Assembly (NCBI GenBank): GCA_022836915.1
Contig: CP094668.1
Span: forward strand, 3,844,001 to 3,908,000
Length of the DNA stretch: 64,000 nucleotides
Source: Paenibacillus sp. OVF10
Lineage (GTDB): Bacteria > Bacillota > Bacilli > Paenibacillales > Paenibacillaceae
Direction: 5' to 3'
The position numbers and the translations under genes were made by a program. The notes beneath the pieces are model-generated. The model ran no database searches. It was not told the DNA's origin and saw only the letters and a program-made list of their open reading frames with translations. Of this stretch, positions 18,163-26,885 are shown piece by piece; the first letter of the stretch is position 1, and each line of letters opens with the position of its first letter.

Positions 18163-19311
18163 GTGTCGAAATCGATAGATGTGATTGTCATCGGAGCCGG
18201 AATTGCCGGCAGTACATGTGCAATGCAACTGGCAGGGAAAGGACATCGGACCCTTTTGCTGGATCGCCAGGAGTTCCCGCGACACAAAACCTGCGGTGAG
18301 TTCATGTCACCCGAAACCAAGGAGATGTTAGAAGTTCTGGATATTCACCTTCTGGACCGGTCGAAGAAACCCAGCACCATGGATCATGCCAAAATCGTTA
18401 TGCCACAAGGCGGAGTGATCGAAGCACCGCTGCCGGGATTTGCATATGGCATAAGTCGATATGAGCTGGACCAGATTTTGCATCAGAAGGCTCTGGAGGC
18501 CGGAGCCCAGATTGTGACCAAAGCGATCATAACGAGCATCGAGCAGCTTGAGGATGCCAGTTATGAGGTTCAGGTGAAACAGGGAGATGAGCGGATCAGC
18601 TATAGAGCCAAAGCCGTCATCGGAGCACATGGGACCAAAAAGCTGCGCGGGATGGCTTCCGCACCTGATCTGCGGGACCAAACCGTATACGTTGGCGTTA
18701 AGTCCCACTTCAGCGGGATAGAGATTCCCGCACGGGTAGAGTTATATTTTTGCCAAGGTGGTTACGTGGGCATTTCCCCAATTGAGGATGACATTGTGAA
18801 TGTCGCCGCATTGTTGACACTGGATACCGTCCAGGGAAGTGGCAAGTCTGTAAACGATATTTTACAGGCGGCATCCCTGACAAACGTGAGTTTGGCGGCC
18901 CGTTTAGCCGAAGGAATGCCTGTAGATGGAACGCAAGTGTCGATTGCACCGCTGCATCTGTCCAATGTTCCAGAACCGTGGTCCCAATATCCGCATATTG
19001 GGGATGCCATGCTGATGATACCACCCTTATGTGGAGACGGAATGTCTATTGCCCTTCGCTCTTCACTCCTGTGTGCAAGGTGGACTGACAAGTACCTGCA
19101 AGGCGACATTGAACATGCCGATTGGCAGAGTAATTACACACTGGAAGCAAGCCGCGAATTCACCCAATTGCTCAGACGCGCAAGAAGAATTCAAAAGCTG
19201 GCTTTTGCCAAAACCAATAAATTCTATCCCGGTCTGGCTCGGATGATCCCAGGTCTAGCCGCTTATGTTGTGAGGGCCACACGGTTATCCGAGATGAACG
19301 CAGCGCGCTAA
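18163..19311 (+). CDS. FAD-dependent oxidoreductase of the type III PKS cluster (geranylgeranyl-reductase/monooxygenase-like)
   Basis: Intact, 382 residues from GTG 18163. The dinucleotide-binding motif GAGIAGSTCAMQLA (GxGxxG) is at the N-terminus, followed by LLLDRQEFPRHKTCGEFMSP. The second FAD motif is GDAMLMIPPLCGDGMSIALRS near residue 285. The family covers geranylgeranyl reductases and aromatic hydroxylases of the PHBH fold. In the comparable Streptomyces cluster SrsC hydroxylates the methylated resorcinol to a quinone, so oxidation of the PKS product is the likely job. Followed by a terminator, so this is the last gene of the operon. Confidence 0.85.
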   Translation: MSKSIDVIVIGAGIAGSTCAMQLAGKGHRTLLLDRQEFPRHKTCGEFMSPETKEMLEVLDIHLLDRSKKPSTMDHAKIVMPQGGVIEAPLPGFAYGISRYELDQILHQKALEAGAQIVTKAIITSIEQLEDASYEVQVKQGDERISYRAKAVIGAHGTKKLRGMASAPDLRDQTVYVGVKSHFSGIEIPARVELYFCQGGYVGISPIEDDIVNVAALLTLDTVQGSGKSVNDILQAASLTNVSLAARLAEGMPVDGTQVSIAPLHLSNVPEPWSQYPHIGDAMLMIPPLCGDGMSIALRSSLLCARWTDKYLQGDIEHADWQSNYTLEASREFTQLLRRARRIQKLAFAKTNKFYPGLARMIPGLAAYVVRATRLSEMNAAR

Positions 19312-19341
19312 TAGGCTGAAACTTTGCTCAATACTTATGCA

Positions 19342-19371
19342 AAAGAGGTTGCTGACGGCAGCCTCTTTTTT
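19342..19371 (+). terminator. Rho-independent terminator ending the PKS cluster
   Basis: AAAGAGGTTGCTG-acgg-CAGCCTCTTTTTT. Confidence 0.88.
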
Positions 19372-19402
19372 GGTGTATAAACATTAATTTTGTCGAGACA
19401 GT

Positions 19403-19430
19403 TTGGAAATTTGGTAAATGCTCGTATAAT
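19403..19430 (+). promoter_or_regulatory. Probable sigma-A promoter of the aminotransferase gene
   Basis: TTGGAA (19403-19408) and a consensus TATAAT (19425-19430) with 16 bp spacing, 60 bp before the start codon and after the preceding terminator. Confidence 0.5.
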
Positions 19431-19490
19431 AGAATCTAATGTAATGATAGAGAACTAAGTCAGATGAAATGTCGGGAGGCACTATTTAAG

Positions 19491-20681
19491 ATGAATTATT
19501 CATTTTCCAATCGTATCGCAGCACTGCAACCATCCATTATTCGAGAGATTCTGAAGGCTTCTTCGGGTCAAAATGTAATTCCATTCGCTGCGGGTAATCC
19601 CGCTCCGGAAACCTTTCCTATTGAGGCGATTCGCACGTTCACCCAAACCATTCTGGAGCATGACCCGGTCACGGCTCTGCAATATGGAATTACGGAAGGA
19701 TATGTTCCCCTCAGGGAAGCATTGACTCAACATTTGAAGACAGGGTTTGATACAGGGACTGCAGCCGATCAATTGTTCATTGTATCTGGAGCGCAGCAGG
19801 GGATAGAACTTGCCTGTAAAGTGTTCTGTAATGAAGGGGATACAATTATCTGTGAGAGTCCGAGCTTTATCGGTTCCTTGAACTCCTTCCGGGCATCCGG
19901 TGCAAAGCTTGCTGGCGTTCCGATGGAGATGGACGGTATGGATATCGAGAAGTTGGAAGAGGCGCTGCAAACGGAGAAAAATGTGAAACTGATCTACGTG
20001 ATCCCAAGTTTTCAGAATCCGACCGGCGTAACGACAAGTCTTGCGAAACGTAAAGCCATATACGAGCTGGCCAAGAAGTATGGCGTTATGATTTTGGAAG
20101 ATAACCCGTACGGAGAACTTCGATTCAATGGAGAAGATGTGCCAACCATCAAATCTATGGATGATGAGGGGCTGGTCATCTATGTTGGATCATTCTCCAA
20201 AATTCTGTCGGCGGGACTGCGTGTCGGTTTTGTACAAGCACCACATGAAGTTGTGGAGAAGATGGTTGTTGCCAAACAGGGAGAAGACGTACATACAGCC
20301 ATGCTTCCACAGATTCTGGCATACAAGTTCATGACGGAGTATGACTACGCGGGGCACATTAACAGCATTCGTGAGGTATATCGGAGAAAAGCAACATTGA
20401 TGATGGACAACCTGCAAGAGCATATGGGTAAGTCCATTACGTATACTCAACCGGATGGTGGGCTGTTCCTCTGGTGTGACCTGCCAGCACATGTGCCAAT
20501 GCTTGATTATGCCAAGACAGCGGCAGCTCAAGGGGTTGCGGTTGTACCGGGAAATGCATTCCTGGTGAACGAGCAAGACCCTTGTAATGCCATCAGACTT
20601 AATTTCTCAACCCCGTCAGACGAACAGATTGTCAAGGGCGTAGAGATTTTGGGGCAGGTATTGAAAGGTTATAACGCTTAA
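19491..20681 (+). CDS. PLP-dependent aminotransferase, class I/II (2-aminoadipate aminotransferase-like)
   Basis: Intact, 396 residues from ATG 19491 (GGGAGG 11 bp upstream). Features of fold type I: PFAAGNPAPETFP near the start, LFIVSGAQQGIELACKVF, YVIPSFQNPTGVT, MILEDNPYGELRF with the PLP-ring Asp/Tyr, and the Schiff-base Lys in YVGSFSKILSAGLRVG. This is the LysN/MocR catalytic-domain subgroup but without a GntR DNA-binding domain. It transfers amino groups between a branched, aromatic or 2-aminoadipate substrate and 2-oxoglutarate; exact substrate unknown. Confidence 0.86.
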   Translation: MNYSFSNRIAALQPSIIREILKASSGQNVIPFAAGNPAPETFPIEAIRTFTQTILEHDPVTALQYGITEGYVPLREALTQHLKTGFDTGTAADQLFIVSGAQQGIELACKVFCNEGDTIICESPSFIGSLNSFRASGAKLAGVPMEMDGMDIEKLEEALQTEKNVKLIYVIPSFQNPTGVTTSLAKRKAIYELAKKYGVMILEDNPYGELRFNGEDVPTIKSMDDEGLVIYVGSFSKILSAGLRVGFVQAPHEVVEKMVVAKQGEDVHTAMLPQILAYKFMTEYDYAGHINSIREVYRRKATLMMDNLQEHMGKSITYTQPDGGLFLWCDLPAHVPMLDYAKTAAAQGVAVVPGNAFLVNEQDPCNAIRLNFSTPSDEQIVKGVEILGQVLKGYNA

Positions 20682-20710
20682 AAATGCTTCAATGTGATAC
20701 ATCTACGAAA

Positions 20711-20733
20711 AGCCGCCAATTTGCGGCTTTTTT
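20711..20733. terminator. Terminator between convergent genes
   Basis: AGCCGC-caattt-GCGGCT followed by TTTTTT. Confidence 0.82.
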
Positions 20734-20747
20734 GGCTTTTCTCAGCC

Positions 20748-21173
20748 TTAATTATCGATTAATGCACTTAATTCTGCCTGAAATACCTTTTGATTCTTTT
20801 GATTGAAAGTACTCAGCAGCACCGTAACAATCCCATTTCCTTTTCGTCTGGGAGACAGTCCAATGACTTCTGCAATGACATGAAGTTCATCATCCGGAAA
20901 GACAGGTTTCAGGAATTGAATGTTATTCATCCCGGTGCCCGCCACAACATGCTCTCCATAGACCCCAACCTCAATCCATAATTTAAAGGAGATATTCATC
21001 GTTTGCATGCCAGAAGCAATTAAACTGCCGAAGCGGCCTTGCTTGGCCTTTTCCTCATCCAAATGCATGTACTGTGGGTCATAGATTGTGGCAAACTCAA
21101 TAATATCACTCTTGGATAATGCCAAGGATGTGGTTTCGTAGCGCTGACCTATTACATATTCACTAAATCTCAT
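20748..21173 (-). CDS. MaoC-family hotdog-fold dehydratase
   Basis: Intact, 141 residues on the minus strand. It has the (R)-specific enoyl-CoA hydratase pattern: ATIYDPQYMHLDEEKAKQGRFGSLIASGMQTM, equivalent to the D-x(4)-H-x-(D) plus GxIASG catalytic stretch, then NNIQFLKPVFPDDELHV. Such proteins hydrate 2-enoyl-CoA reversibly; others act on mesaconyl- or itaconyl-type acids. Single-gene unit with GAGGTG before the start. Confidence 0.82.
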   Translation of the reverse strand: MRFSEYVIGQRYETTSLALSKSDIIEFATIYDPQYMHLDEEKAKQGRFGSLIASGMQTMNISFKLWIEVGVYGEHVVAGTGMNNIQFLKPVFPDDELHVIAEVIGLSPRRKGNGIVTVLLSTFNQKNQKVFQAELSALIDN

Positions 21174-21334
21174 GAAGGCACCTCGGTTTCTTTAATATGT
21201 TTTTTCGTAGTTGATGTTTTGCTAAGAGACATGACTGGACTGACGTGTTAAAATGCTAGTGAACTATCCCGTGTGTATTGCTGTGTTACTGCCATAATGG
21301 ACTAAACAGATGAAACTGTCTTTGAGGAGTATAT

Positions 21335-22333
21335 ATGATGACAACGATTAAAGATGTAGCCAAGATGGCTGGTGTAGCCAGTTCGACCGTATCTTGTGTA
21401 CTCAACGATAAAGGGAATGTAAGTGAGCCAACAAGACTTCGAGTACTTGAGGCAGCGACTCAACTCAATTACGTTAGGCATGGTCCTGCATCGGAATTAA
21501 AACGAAATAGTACACAAACCATTGGTGTTATTGTCCATGACATGTCCAGTCCGTATTTCTCGGATTTGGTGAACGGAATAGAAACCGTCGTCATGAGTCA
21601 TGGATACGATATGATCGTATGTAGTTCGTTGGGTGGAGAGAAGTCGACAGCCCATCGTTACATTCGTGAAAGAAGAATTGACGGAGCTATTGTTATCGCT
21701 CAGAATATTCAAGATCAGTTGCTTGTTGAAGCATCTGAAGCAGGCTTTCCGATTGTTGTCATGGATCGGGATCTGGATGCTCAACATATTGTAAAGGTTT
21801 TGATGAGTGATACGCAAGGTGGTTACTTGGCTACCCGTTATCTGATCGATAAAGGGCATCGGACAATAGCTTATATTAGTGGCCCGTCACAATCGGAATG
21901 TAATCTCCATCGTTATCAAGGTTATTTGAAAGCCTTGAAGGAGGCAGGCATCGAAGAGAACCCCGAATGGAAAATTGGCGGACAATACATGAAGCAAGAT
22001 GGCTACAATGCAGCCAAGAAACTGCTTGAAGGAGAGTTGCCATCCGCTGTATTTTTTGCAAATGATGAAATGGCGATCGGCGGCTTGGAAGCCTTCAGGG
22101 AGCATGATATCTCAATACCTGAGCAGTTATCCGTAATTGGCTTTGACAATATACCTGCATCTCAATACATGAATCCACCTCTAACCACATTTCGTCAGCC
22201 GAAGAGGGATGCAGGCCAGCTTGCAGGTCATGTTCTCTTCCAACTGCTGAACGGAGAGATCGTAGAGACTTTATATACACTGGACATCCAATGCGTGGAA
22301 CGTGATTCTGTTCGGCTCCTCAACCTGAGTTGA
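21335..22333 (+). CDS. LacI-family transcriptional regulator
   Basis: Intact, 332 residues, ATG 21335 after GAGGAG. The N-terminal helix-turn-helix and hinge are typical (TTIKDVAKMAGVASSTVSCVLNDKG, then NYVRHGPASELKR). The remainder is a periplasmic-binding-like sensor with IGVIVHDMSSPYFSDLVNGIE, FFANDEMAIGG and SVIGFDNIPASQY. It lies just before an AraC regulator and a sugar ABC importer and probably represses them in the absence of the sugar. Confidence 0.9.
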   Translation: MMTTIKDVAKMAGVASSTVSCVLNDKGNVSEPTRLRVLEAATQLNYVRHGPASELKRNSTQTIGVIVHDMSSPYFSDLVNGIETVVMSHGYDMIVCSSLGGEKSTAHRYIRERRIDGAIVIAQNIQDQLLVEASEAGFPIVVMDRDLDAQHIVKVLMSDTQGGYLATRYLIDKGHRTIAYISGPSQSECNLHRYQGYLKALKEAGIEENPEWKIGGQYMKQDGYNAAKKLLEGELPSAVFFANDEMAIGGLEAFREHDISIPEQLSVIGFDNIPASQYMNPPLTTFRQPKRDAGQLAGHVLFQLLNGEIVETLYTLDIQCVERDSVRLLNLS

Positions 22334-22343
22334 GGAGTTTTTT
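22316..22343 (+). terminator. Terminator overlapping the LacI stop codon
   Basis: CTCCTCAAC-ctga-GTTGAGGAG plus TTTTTT; the stem covers the last codons of the LacI gene. Confidence 0.88.
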
Positions 22344-22450
22344 GCATTCTATAGAATTTTAAATACTTAAAAAGAAAGGAGAGTAGCCATTCATGCATAA
22401 TATAAAGACGAGGAGTTTTTTTGCGTTGGAAATAAATGGAGGTTGATACG

Positions 22451-23334
22451 ATGGGCGTACCCACTTTTTGGAGACAGGCCATATGCAAGAAGGTTTTCCC
22501 ATTCGGGTAATTCATACAGGAAATCAGTTCAATTATGCTGCACACTGGCATGATGAGGTTGAACTCGTTCTCGTCAATGGAAAGAGCGCCAGAATTGGCG
22601 TGAACGACCACGTGTGTGAGTTGGAAAAAGGGGATGTGCTGCTGATCAAACCAGGGGATGTGCACTGCTTTTTGCCGGGAACCGAACATTTGACCATTAT
22701 CTTGTTCCGACTCGAATTGTTAACGGGAAGTTTCACAACCGAAGCCGAAATTCAGGATCTCGGACAACTTTTCAACAAAACAACAGTTATTCCCTCGGAT
22801 ACGGGAAGTCAGAGCAATCTGACTCAATATATAGATGACATCATTACCGAGAAGAAAAATCAGAAGCCGGGATACCGATGGTTAATGGTATCCAGGTTGT
22901 ATGATCTCATCATACTTTTATTACGTACAAAAGTACCGGTTACCACCGATGAATCTTCATCTTCAGGATGGGCATGTACTTCTTCCAAAAAATTTGAATT
23001 CCTTGAATCGGTCTGTGAATACCTGGAGGAGCACTATGCTGAGCCCATTAAGCTGGAACAGGTAGCGGAACATATTAAATTCAGCAAGTTCCATGTCTGC
23101 AAACTGTTCAAAGAGATCAAGGGAGTAACACTGATGGAATACTTGAATCATTTTCGAATTATCAAGTCCGAGTGGGCATTATTGTTCCGTCAGGATACGA
23201 TTCTGGAGATTGCGATCGGACATGGATTTAACAATGTTAACTCCTATAATCGTCTTTTCAAAAAATATAATGACTGTACACCCTCCGAGTTTCGTAAGAA
23301 ACATCGTACGAATATGACAAAATATGGAGGATAA
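22451..23334 (+). CDS. AraC-family regulator with cupin sensor domain (frameshifted at the N-terminus)
   Basis: The main frame runs 22468-23334. ATG 22451 with GGAGG 8 bp upstream is the natural start and joins it if one T is added to the T5 run at 22465-22469, giving MGVPTFLETGHMQEGFPIRV. About 294 residues. The cupin part contains NYAAHWHDEVELVLV and GDVLLIKPGDVHCF. The C-terminal HTH pair is KLEQVAEHIKFSKFHVCKLFKEIKG and ILEIAIGHGFNNVNSYNRLFKKY. It directly precedes the sugar ABC importer genes and probably activates them. Confidence 0.82.
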
Positions 23335-23386
23335 TGCACAATATTTGTGGAGAAAGCCCTCTCCAAAATCAATATACTCTAATAAA

Positions 23387-23401
23387 TTGTAAGCGTTTCC
23401 T
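23387..23401 (+). promoter_or_regulatory. CcpA-binding cre site
   Basis: TTGTAAGCGTTTCCT matches the Bacillota cre consensus WTGNAANCGNWNNCW at every position and lies 19 bp before the solute-binding protein start. This position predicts carbon catabolite repression of the importer. Confidence 0.7.
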
Positions 23402-23419
23402 TTTTGAAGGAGGGGGCCT

Positions 23420-24685
23420 ATGAAGAAGTGGTTTAAGCCAACTATTGTATTTGTATGTGCAGCGATGTTGTTAGCTGGTTGTCAGTTCAGTCCATCGAAT
23501 CAAACCAAGCAACAGGAGATTACCGTGTGGAGTTTTACAGATGAAGCAGGGTACGCCATCGAGAAATTCGAACAGAAATATCCTGACATCAAAGTGAACT
23601 TTGTCAACATCCCCGGTAATTTCTATATCACCAAGCTGAAATCTGCGCTACAGACAACCTCGAAGGCTCCAGATGTATTTATGATTGAAAATGCGAATAT
23701 TCGAGAGCTGATTGACGTTCCATATCTGGAGAATTTATCAGCTTCGCCGTATAACGCCAATGAACTTATCGAGGAACAATATGCTTTTGTTCAGGCCAAT
23801 GAAAAGGACAGTGAGGGAAATGTCAGAGCGATAGGTTATCAGGGAACACCAGGGGGCATCTATTATCGTCGGGATTTGGCGAAGAAATATCTGGGCACCG
23901 ATGATCCTGAGCAGGTGGGTTCACAGATCGATACATGGGAGAAGATCTTCGAGATTGGAGAGAAGGTACAGCAACTTAGCGGGAATAAAGTGCATGCATT
24001 GGCGAATTGGAACGCTATATCGAATTCATATGATGGTATACCTTGGGTGAAGGACGGCAAACTTGTCATCGATCCAACTTACTTGGAAGTGCTCGATCTT
24101 GTACGTGAAGCACGTGAGCGGAATGTACTTGCCGAGTATGAAGATGGAAGTGCAGGTTACGCTGCATCCATGCAAAAAGGAGAGGTCATGTTTTATCCCG
24201 GGGCAACCTGGGCACTGCAATATACGTTCAAGGCCAATGCCCCGGATACCGAAGGCATGTGGGGCTTGGCTCAGGGACCGTCAGCGTTTAGTGCAGGCGG
24301 AACTTATATAGCGATGTATAGTAAAAGTGACAGAAAGGATCTGGCCTGGAAGTTTATTGAGTTTTATAATTTTGACCACGACTTTCTGTCCGAGTTAGCG
24401 AAAGAACAGGATTATTTCACCAGCAACATGGTTGTGAATGATGAACTTGCCCCGTCTCTCTCATCGTCCTATTTGGGAGGACAGAAGCATTTCGAGTTTT
24501 TCTCGGAGGCTGCAAAACGGGTACCTGTATACGAACGCACCAAATATGATGCCACGATTAACAATGATATCTACAAGATTGTACTCCAGTTATATCTCAA
24601 TAAGGACATTCAGACAAAAGAAGAAGTCGTAAAGCGAATCAAACGTGATGTTACCTTGAGATTTCCGGAGCTGGAAGTGGATTAG
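23420..24685 (+). CDS. Sugar ABC transporter solute-binding lipoprotein (family 1)
   Basis: Intact, 421 residues. Signal peptide with lipobox LLAGC (Cys 21) for lipid anchoring outside the membrane. The body has the family 1 pattern: EITVWSFTDEAGYAIEKFEQKYPDIKV, LQTTSKAPDVFMIENANI, GTPGGIYYRRDLAKKY, and late DLAWKFIEFYNF. It delivers a sugar to the two permeases that follow at 24901 and 25806. RBS GAAGGAGGGGG. No ATPase gene is present, so a shared MsmK/UgpC-type ATPase elsewhere is expected. Confidence 0.9.
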   Translation: MKKWFKPTIVFVCAAMLLAGCQFSPSNQTKQQEITVWSFTDEAGYAIEKFEQKYPDIKVNFVNIPGNFYITKLKSALQTTSKAPDVFMIENANIRELIDVPYLENLSASPYNANELIEEQYAFVQANEKDSEGNVRAIGYQGTPGGIYYRRDLAKKYLGTDDPEQVGSQIDTWEKIFEIGEKVQQLSGNKVHALANWNAISNSYDGIPWVKDGKLVIDPTYLEVLDLVREARERNVLAEYEDGSAGYAASMQKGEVMFYPGATWALQYTFKANAPDTEGMWGLAQGPSAFSAGGTYIAMYSKSDRKDLAWKFIEFYNFDHDFLSELAKEQDYFTSNMVVNDELAPSLSSSYLGGQKHFEFFSEAAKRVPVYERTKYDATINNDIYKIVLQLYLNKDIQTKEEVVKRIKRDVTLRFPELEVD

Positions 24686-24687
24686 CT

Positions 24688-24851
24688 TAGGACGTGTCTC
24701 AAAACTCGCTGAAGTGCATCTTTTACCGCCTTTTCGCCCCATGCTGTGTCACTTTCCCTTGACGTGCCCCGGCACGCCTGCGGAAAACTTCCTTGCTTGG
24801 AACGAAAATTCGGCAAAATCTGCTTCCTTCGGAGTTTTCAGACACGCCCTA
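24688..24851. repeat. 164-bp imperfect palindromic element between binding protein and permease genes
   Basis: Outer arms TAGGACGTGTCTCAAAACTC (24688-24707) and its near-complement ending at 24851 pair with few mismatches. Inner parts such as GCATCTTTTACCG and CGGCAAAATCTGC also pair, and the centre is CGTGCC-cc-GGCACG near 24762-24775. The whole unit can fold into one long hairpin. It has no coding content and sits inside an operon, where it could stabilise or terminate the upstream message. Confidence 0.65.
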
Positions 24852-24900
24852 GAAGTAAGCGAATGAATATACACATCCGATGATAACTGGGGGATAGAAC

Positions 24901-25790
24901 ATGTTTGCCAAAACGATTCGCAAGGACCATTACGGCTACTACTTCATTGCTCCGTTTTTTATTATTTTCACCACTTTTGGGCTGTATCCCATTTTATATT
25001 CGCTTTACATCAGTTTTACCAACTTTGATGGGATCACGACACCTGACTTTGTAGGGATCGGTAACTACGTCGCCGTATTACAAGACCCGTTGTTCTACAA
25101 AACCTTGTTTAATACGTTATTCATCTGGGGCGTATCTGTAGTTCCGCAGCTCACAATCTCACTTGTGTTGGCTTTTATCTTGAATGATAAGCTGCTCAAA
25201 GGACGGGACTTTTTCAGAGCCGTATACTTTTTCCCAACATCGTTACGGCGGCATCACTTGGACTACTTGTCAGCTTGATTTTTGACTGGCAGTCTGGCGG
25301 ACTAAATCATTTTTTGGTGCAGACCGGCATAATACAAGATCCAATTAACTGGAAAAATGATCCCTGGTTTATGCGTCTGATTGTATCATCCATTTTGTTT
25401 TTTCAATACTTTGGCTATTCCATGGTCATCTACTTAGCTGGTCTTCAGGGCATTGATCCTTCTCTGCTGGAGGCTGCCCAGATGGATGGCGCGAAAAAGA
25501 AACATATTTTCATCCATATTATCGTGCCGATGCTCCGCCCAATTATTCTGTTTCAGATGATTACATCCATTATTGGGGGCATCCAGATTTTCGATCAGCC
25601 ATTTACACTGACCAATGGAACTGGCGGTCCTGACCGGGCAGCCATGACCAGTATTATGTATCTCTATAATGTAGCATTTCAGAGCACGCGTTTTGGTTAC
25701 GGCGCTGCCATCGCATTTTGCCTGTTCATCATTATCATATTGTTGTCTGTTGCATCCTTCATCATGACCAAGCGCAAGAGCCGTTCATAG
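24901..25790 (+). CDS. Sugar ABC transporter permease 1 (MalF/UgpA type, frameshifted)
   Basis: Frames 24901-25278 and 25275-25790 form one protein of about 296 residues once a C is added to the CCC run at 25233-25235, giving YFFPNIVTAASLGLLVSL. Six transmembrane helices; the conserved cytoplasmic EAA loop reads LEAAQMDGAKKKHIFIHIIVPMLRP. It forms half of the membrane channel of a CUT1 sugar importer with the next gene. Confidence 0.87.
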
Positions 25791-25805
25791 GGAGGGGAGT
25801 TCTTC

Positions 25806-26686
25806 ATGCAAACTGCGAAATCAATGGAACAACCAAATGCAGCAATTCAACATTATGCCAACACAAGGCGACTAACGGCGGGTAAGATCATCATATATCT
25901 GTTGCTGATTGGTCTAGCCGTACTCTGTATTATTCCATTCTATCTGATGCTCATCTATTCCACACACAATAATGCAACGATTGCTTCGACGTTTACATTT
26001 CTCCCTGGATCATTCTTGATTGATAATTATATGAACATGGTATCCAAAATCAACATATGGCGTGGGTTTGCCAACAGCATATTTATTGCCGGAACATCGA
26101 CCGTATTATCTCTGTATATTGGGGCTTTAACTGCCTATGGATTTGCCAAATTTAAATTCAAAGGACGAAACGGGTTATTCCTGTTTCTGTTAGCAACCAT
26201 GATGGTGCCGGGTCAACTGGCTTTGATTGGCGTATATCGACTATTCAGCATGATGGGACTTCTGGATAGCTACGCCGCAATTATTTTGCCTGCTGCGGCT
26301 AACGCATTTAATGTATTTTTTATCAAACAGTTCATGGAGAGCAGCATCCCGGATGAGATTATAGAATCTGCGCGGGTGGACAGTGCCGGTGAGTTCCGGA
26401 CGTTTAATCAGATTGTACTGCCTATTCTGGGGCCGGCAATCGCCGCCCTTGGCATATTCACGTTTATTGGATCATGGAATAATTTCCTGACACCGCTGGT
26501 GCTATTTTTCTCCCTGGATAAATATCCGCTTCCGGTATTGGTTGCGCTAGTGCAGGGTACTATGGAATGGATTATGGGCTCTTGTATTTGGGTGTAGCGA
26601 TCTCAATCCTGCCTATTATTATTGTATTCTCTGTATTTTCCAAACAGATTATTGGGAGTGTTGCTTTGGGTGCTGTGAAAGGATAG
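25806..26686 (+). CDS. Sugar ABC transporter permease 2 (MalG/UgpE type, frameshifted at the C-terminus)
   Basis: About 293 residues. Starts 15 bp after permease 1 with GGGAGGGGAG. Six hydrophobic helices, EAA loop IIESARVDSAGEFRTFNQIVLPILGP. The frame breaks near 26562 (one A missing), after which GTNGMDYGLLYLGVAISILP continues to a stop at 26686, the normal MalG-type ending. Confidence 0.87.
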
Positions 26687-26761
26687 TGATAAATAGAAAA
26701 TAGGGAATTTCAAAGAGCAAGATCAACGAATTCATAGGAATGAATAGCGTTCTATATCATC

Positions 26762-26788
26762 AGGGTCGCCCGAGAGGAGGCCCTTTTT
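26762..26788 (+). terminator. Probable terminator of the sugar ABC operon
   Basis: AGGGTCGCC-cgaga-GGAGGCCCT with one mismatch, followed by TTTTT. Confidence 0.5.
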
Positions 26789-26885
26789 GCTATTCTATAT
26801 TTTGCGTATATATCCCATCTTATAAGTAAAGGATACCTTTAACTGAGAATATCTGGACGGAGCGTTTACGGAAAGGGGAGGCGTC

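Noticed and set aside
24688..24851. Insertion sequence
   Set aside because: No transposase frame, only 164 bp and fully palindromic; better described as a hairpin repeat.
26791..26825. Sigma-G type promoter for the germination operon (CATCTTA as -10)
   Set aside because: The -10-like element is acceptable but no good -35 at the right distance was found; too weak to list.
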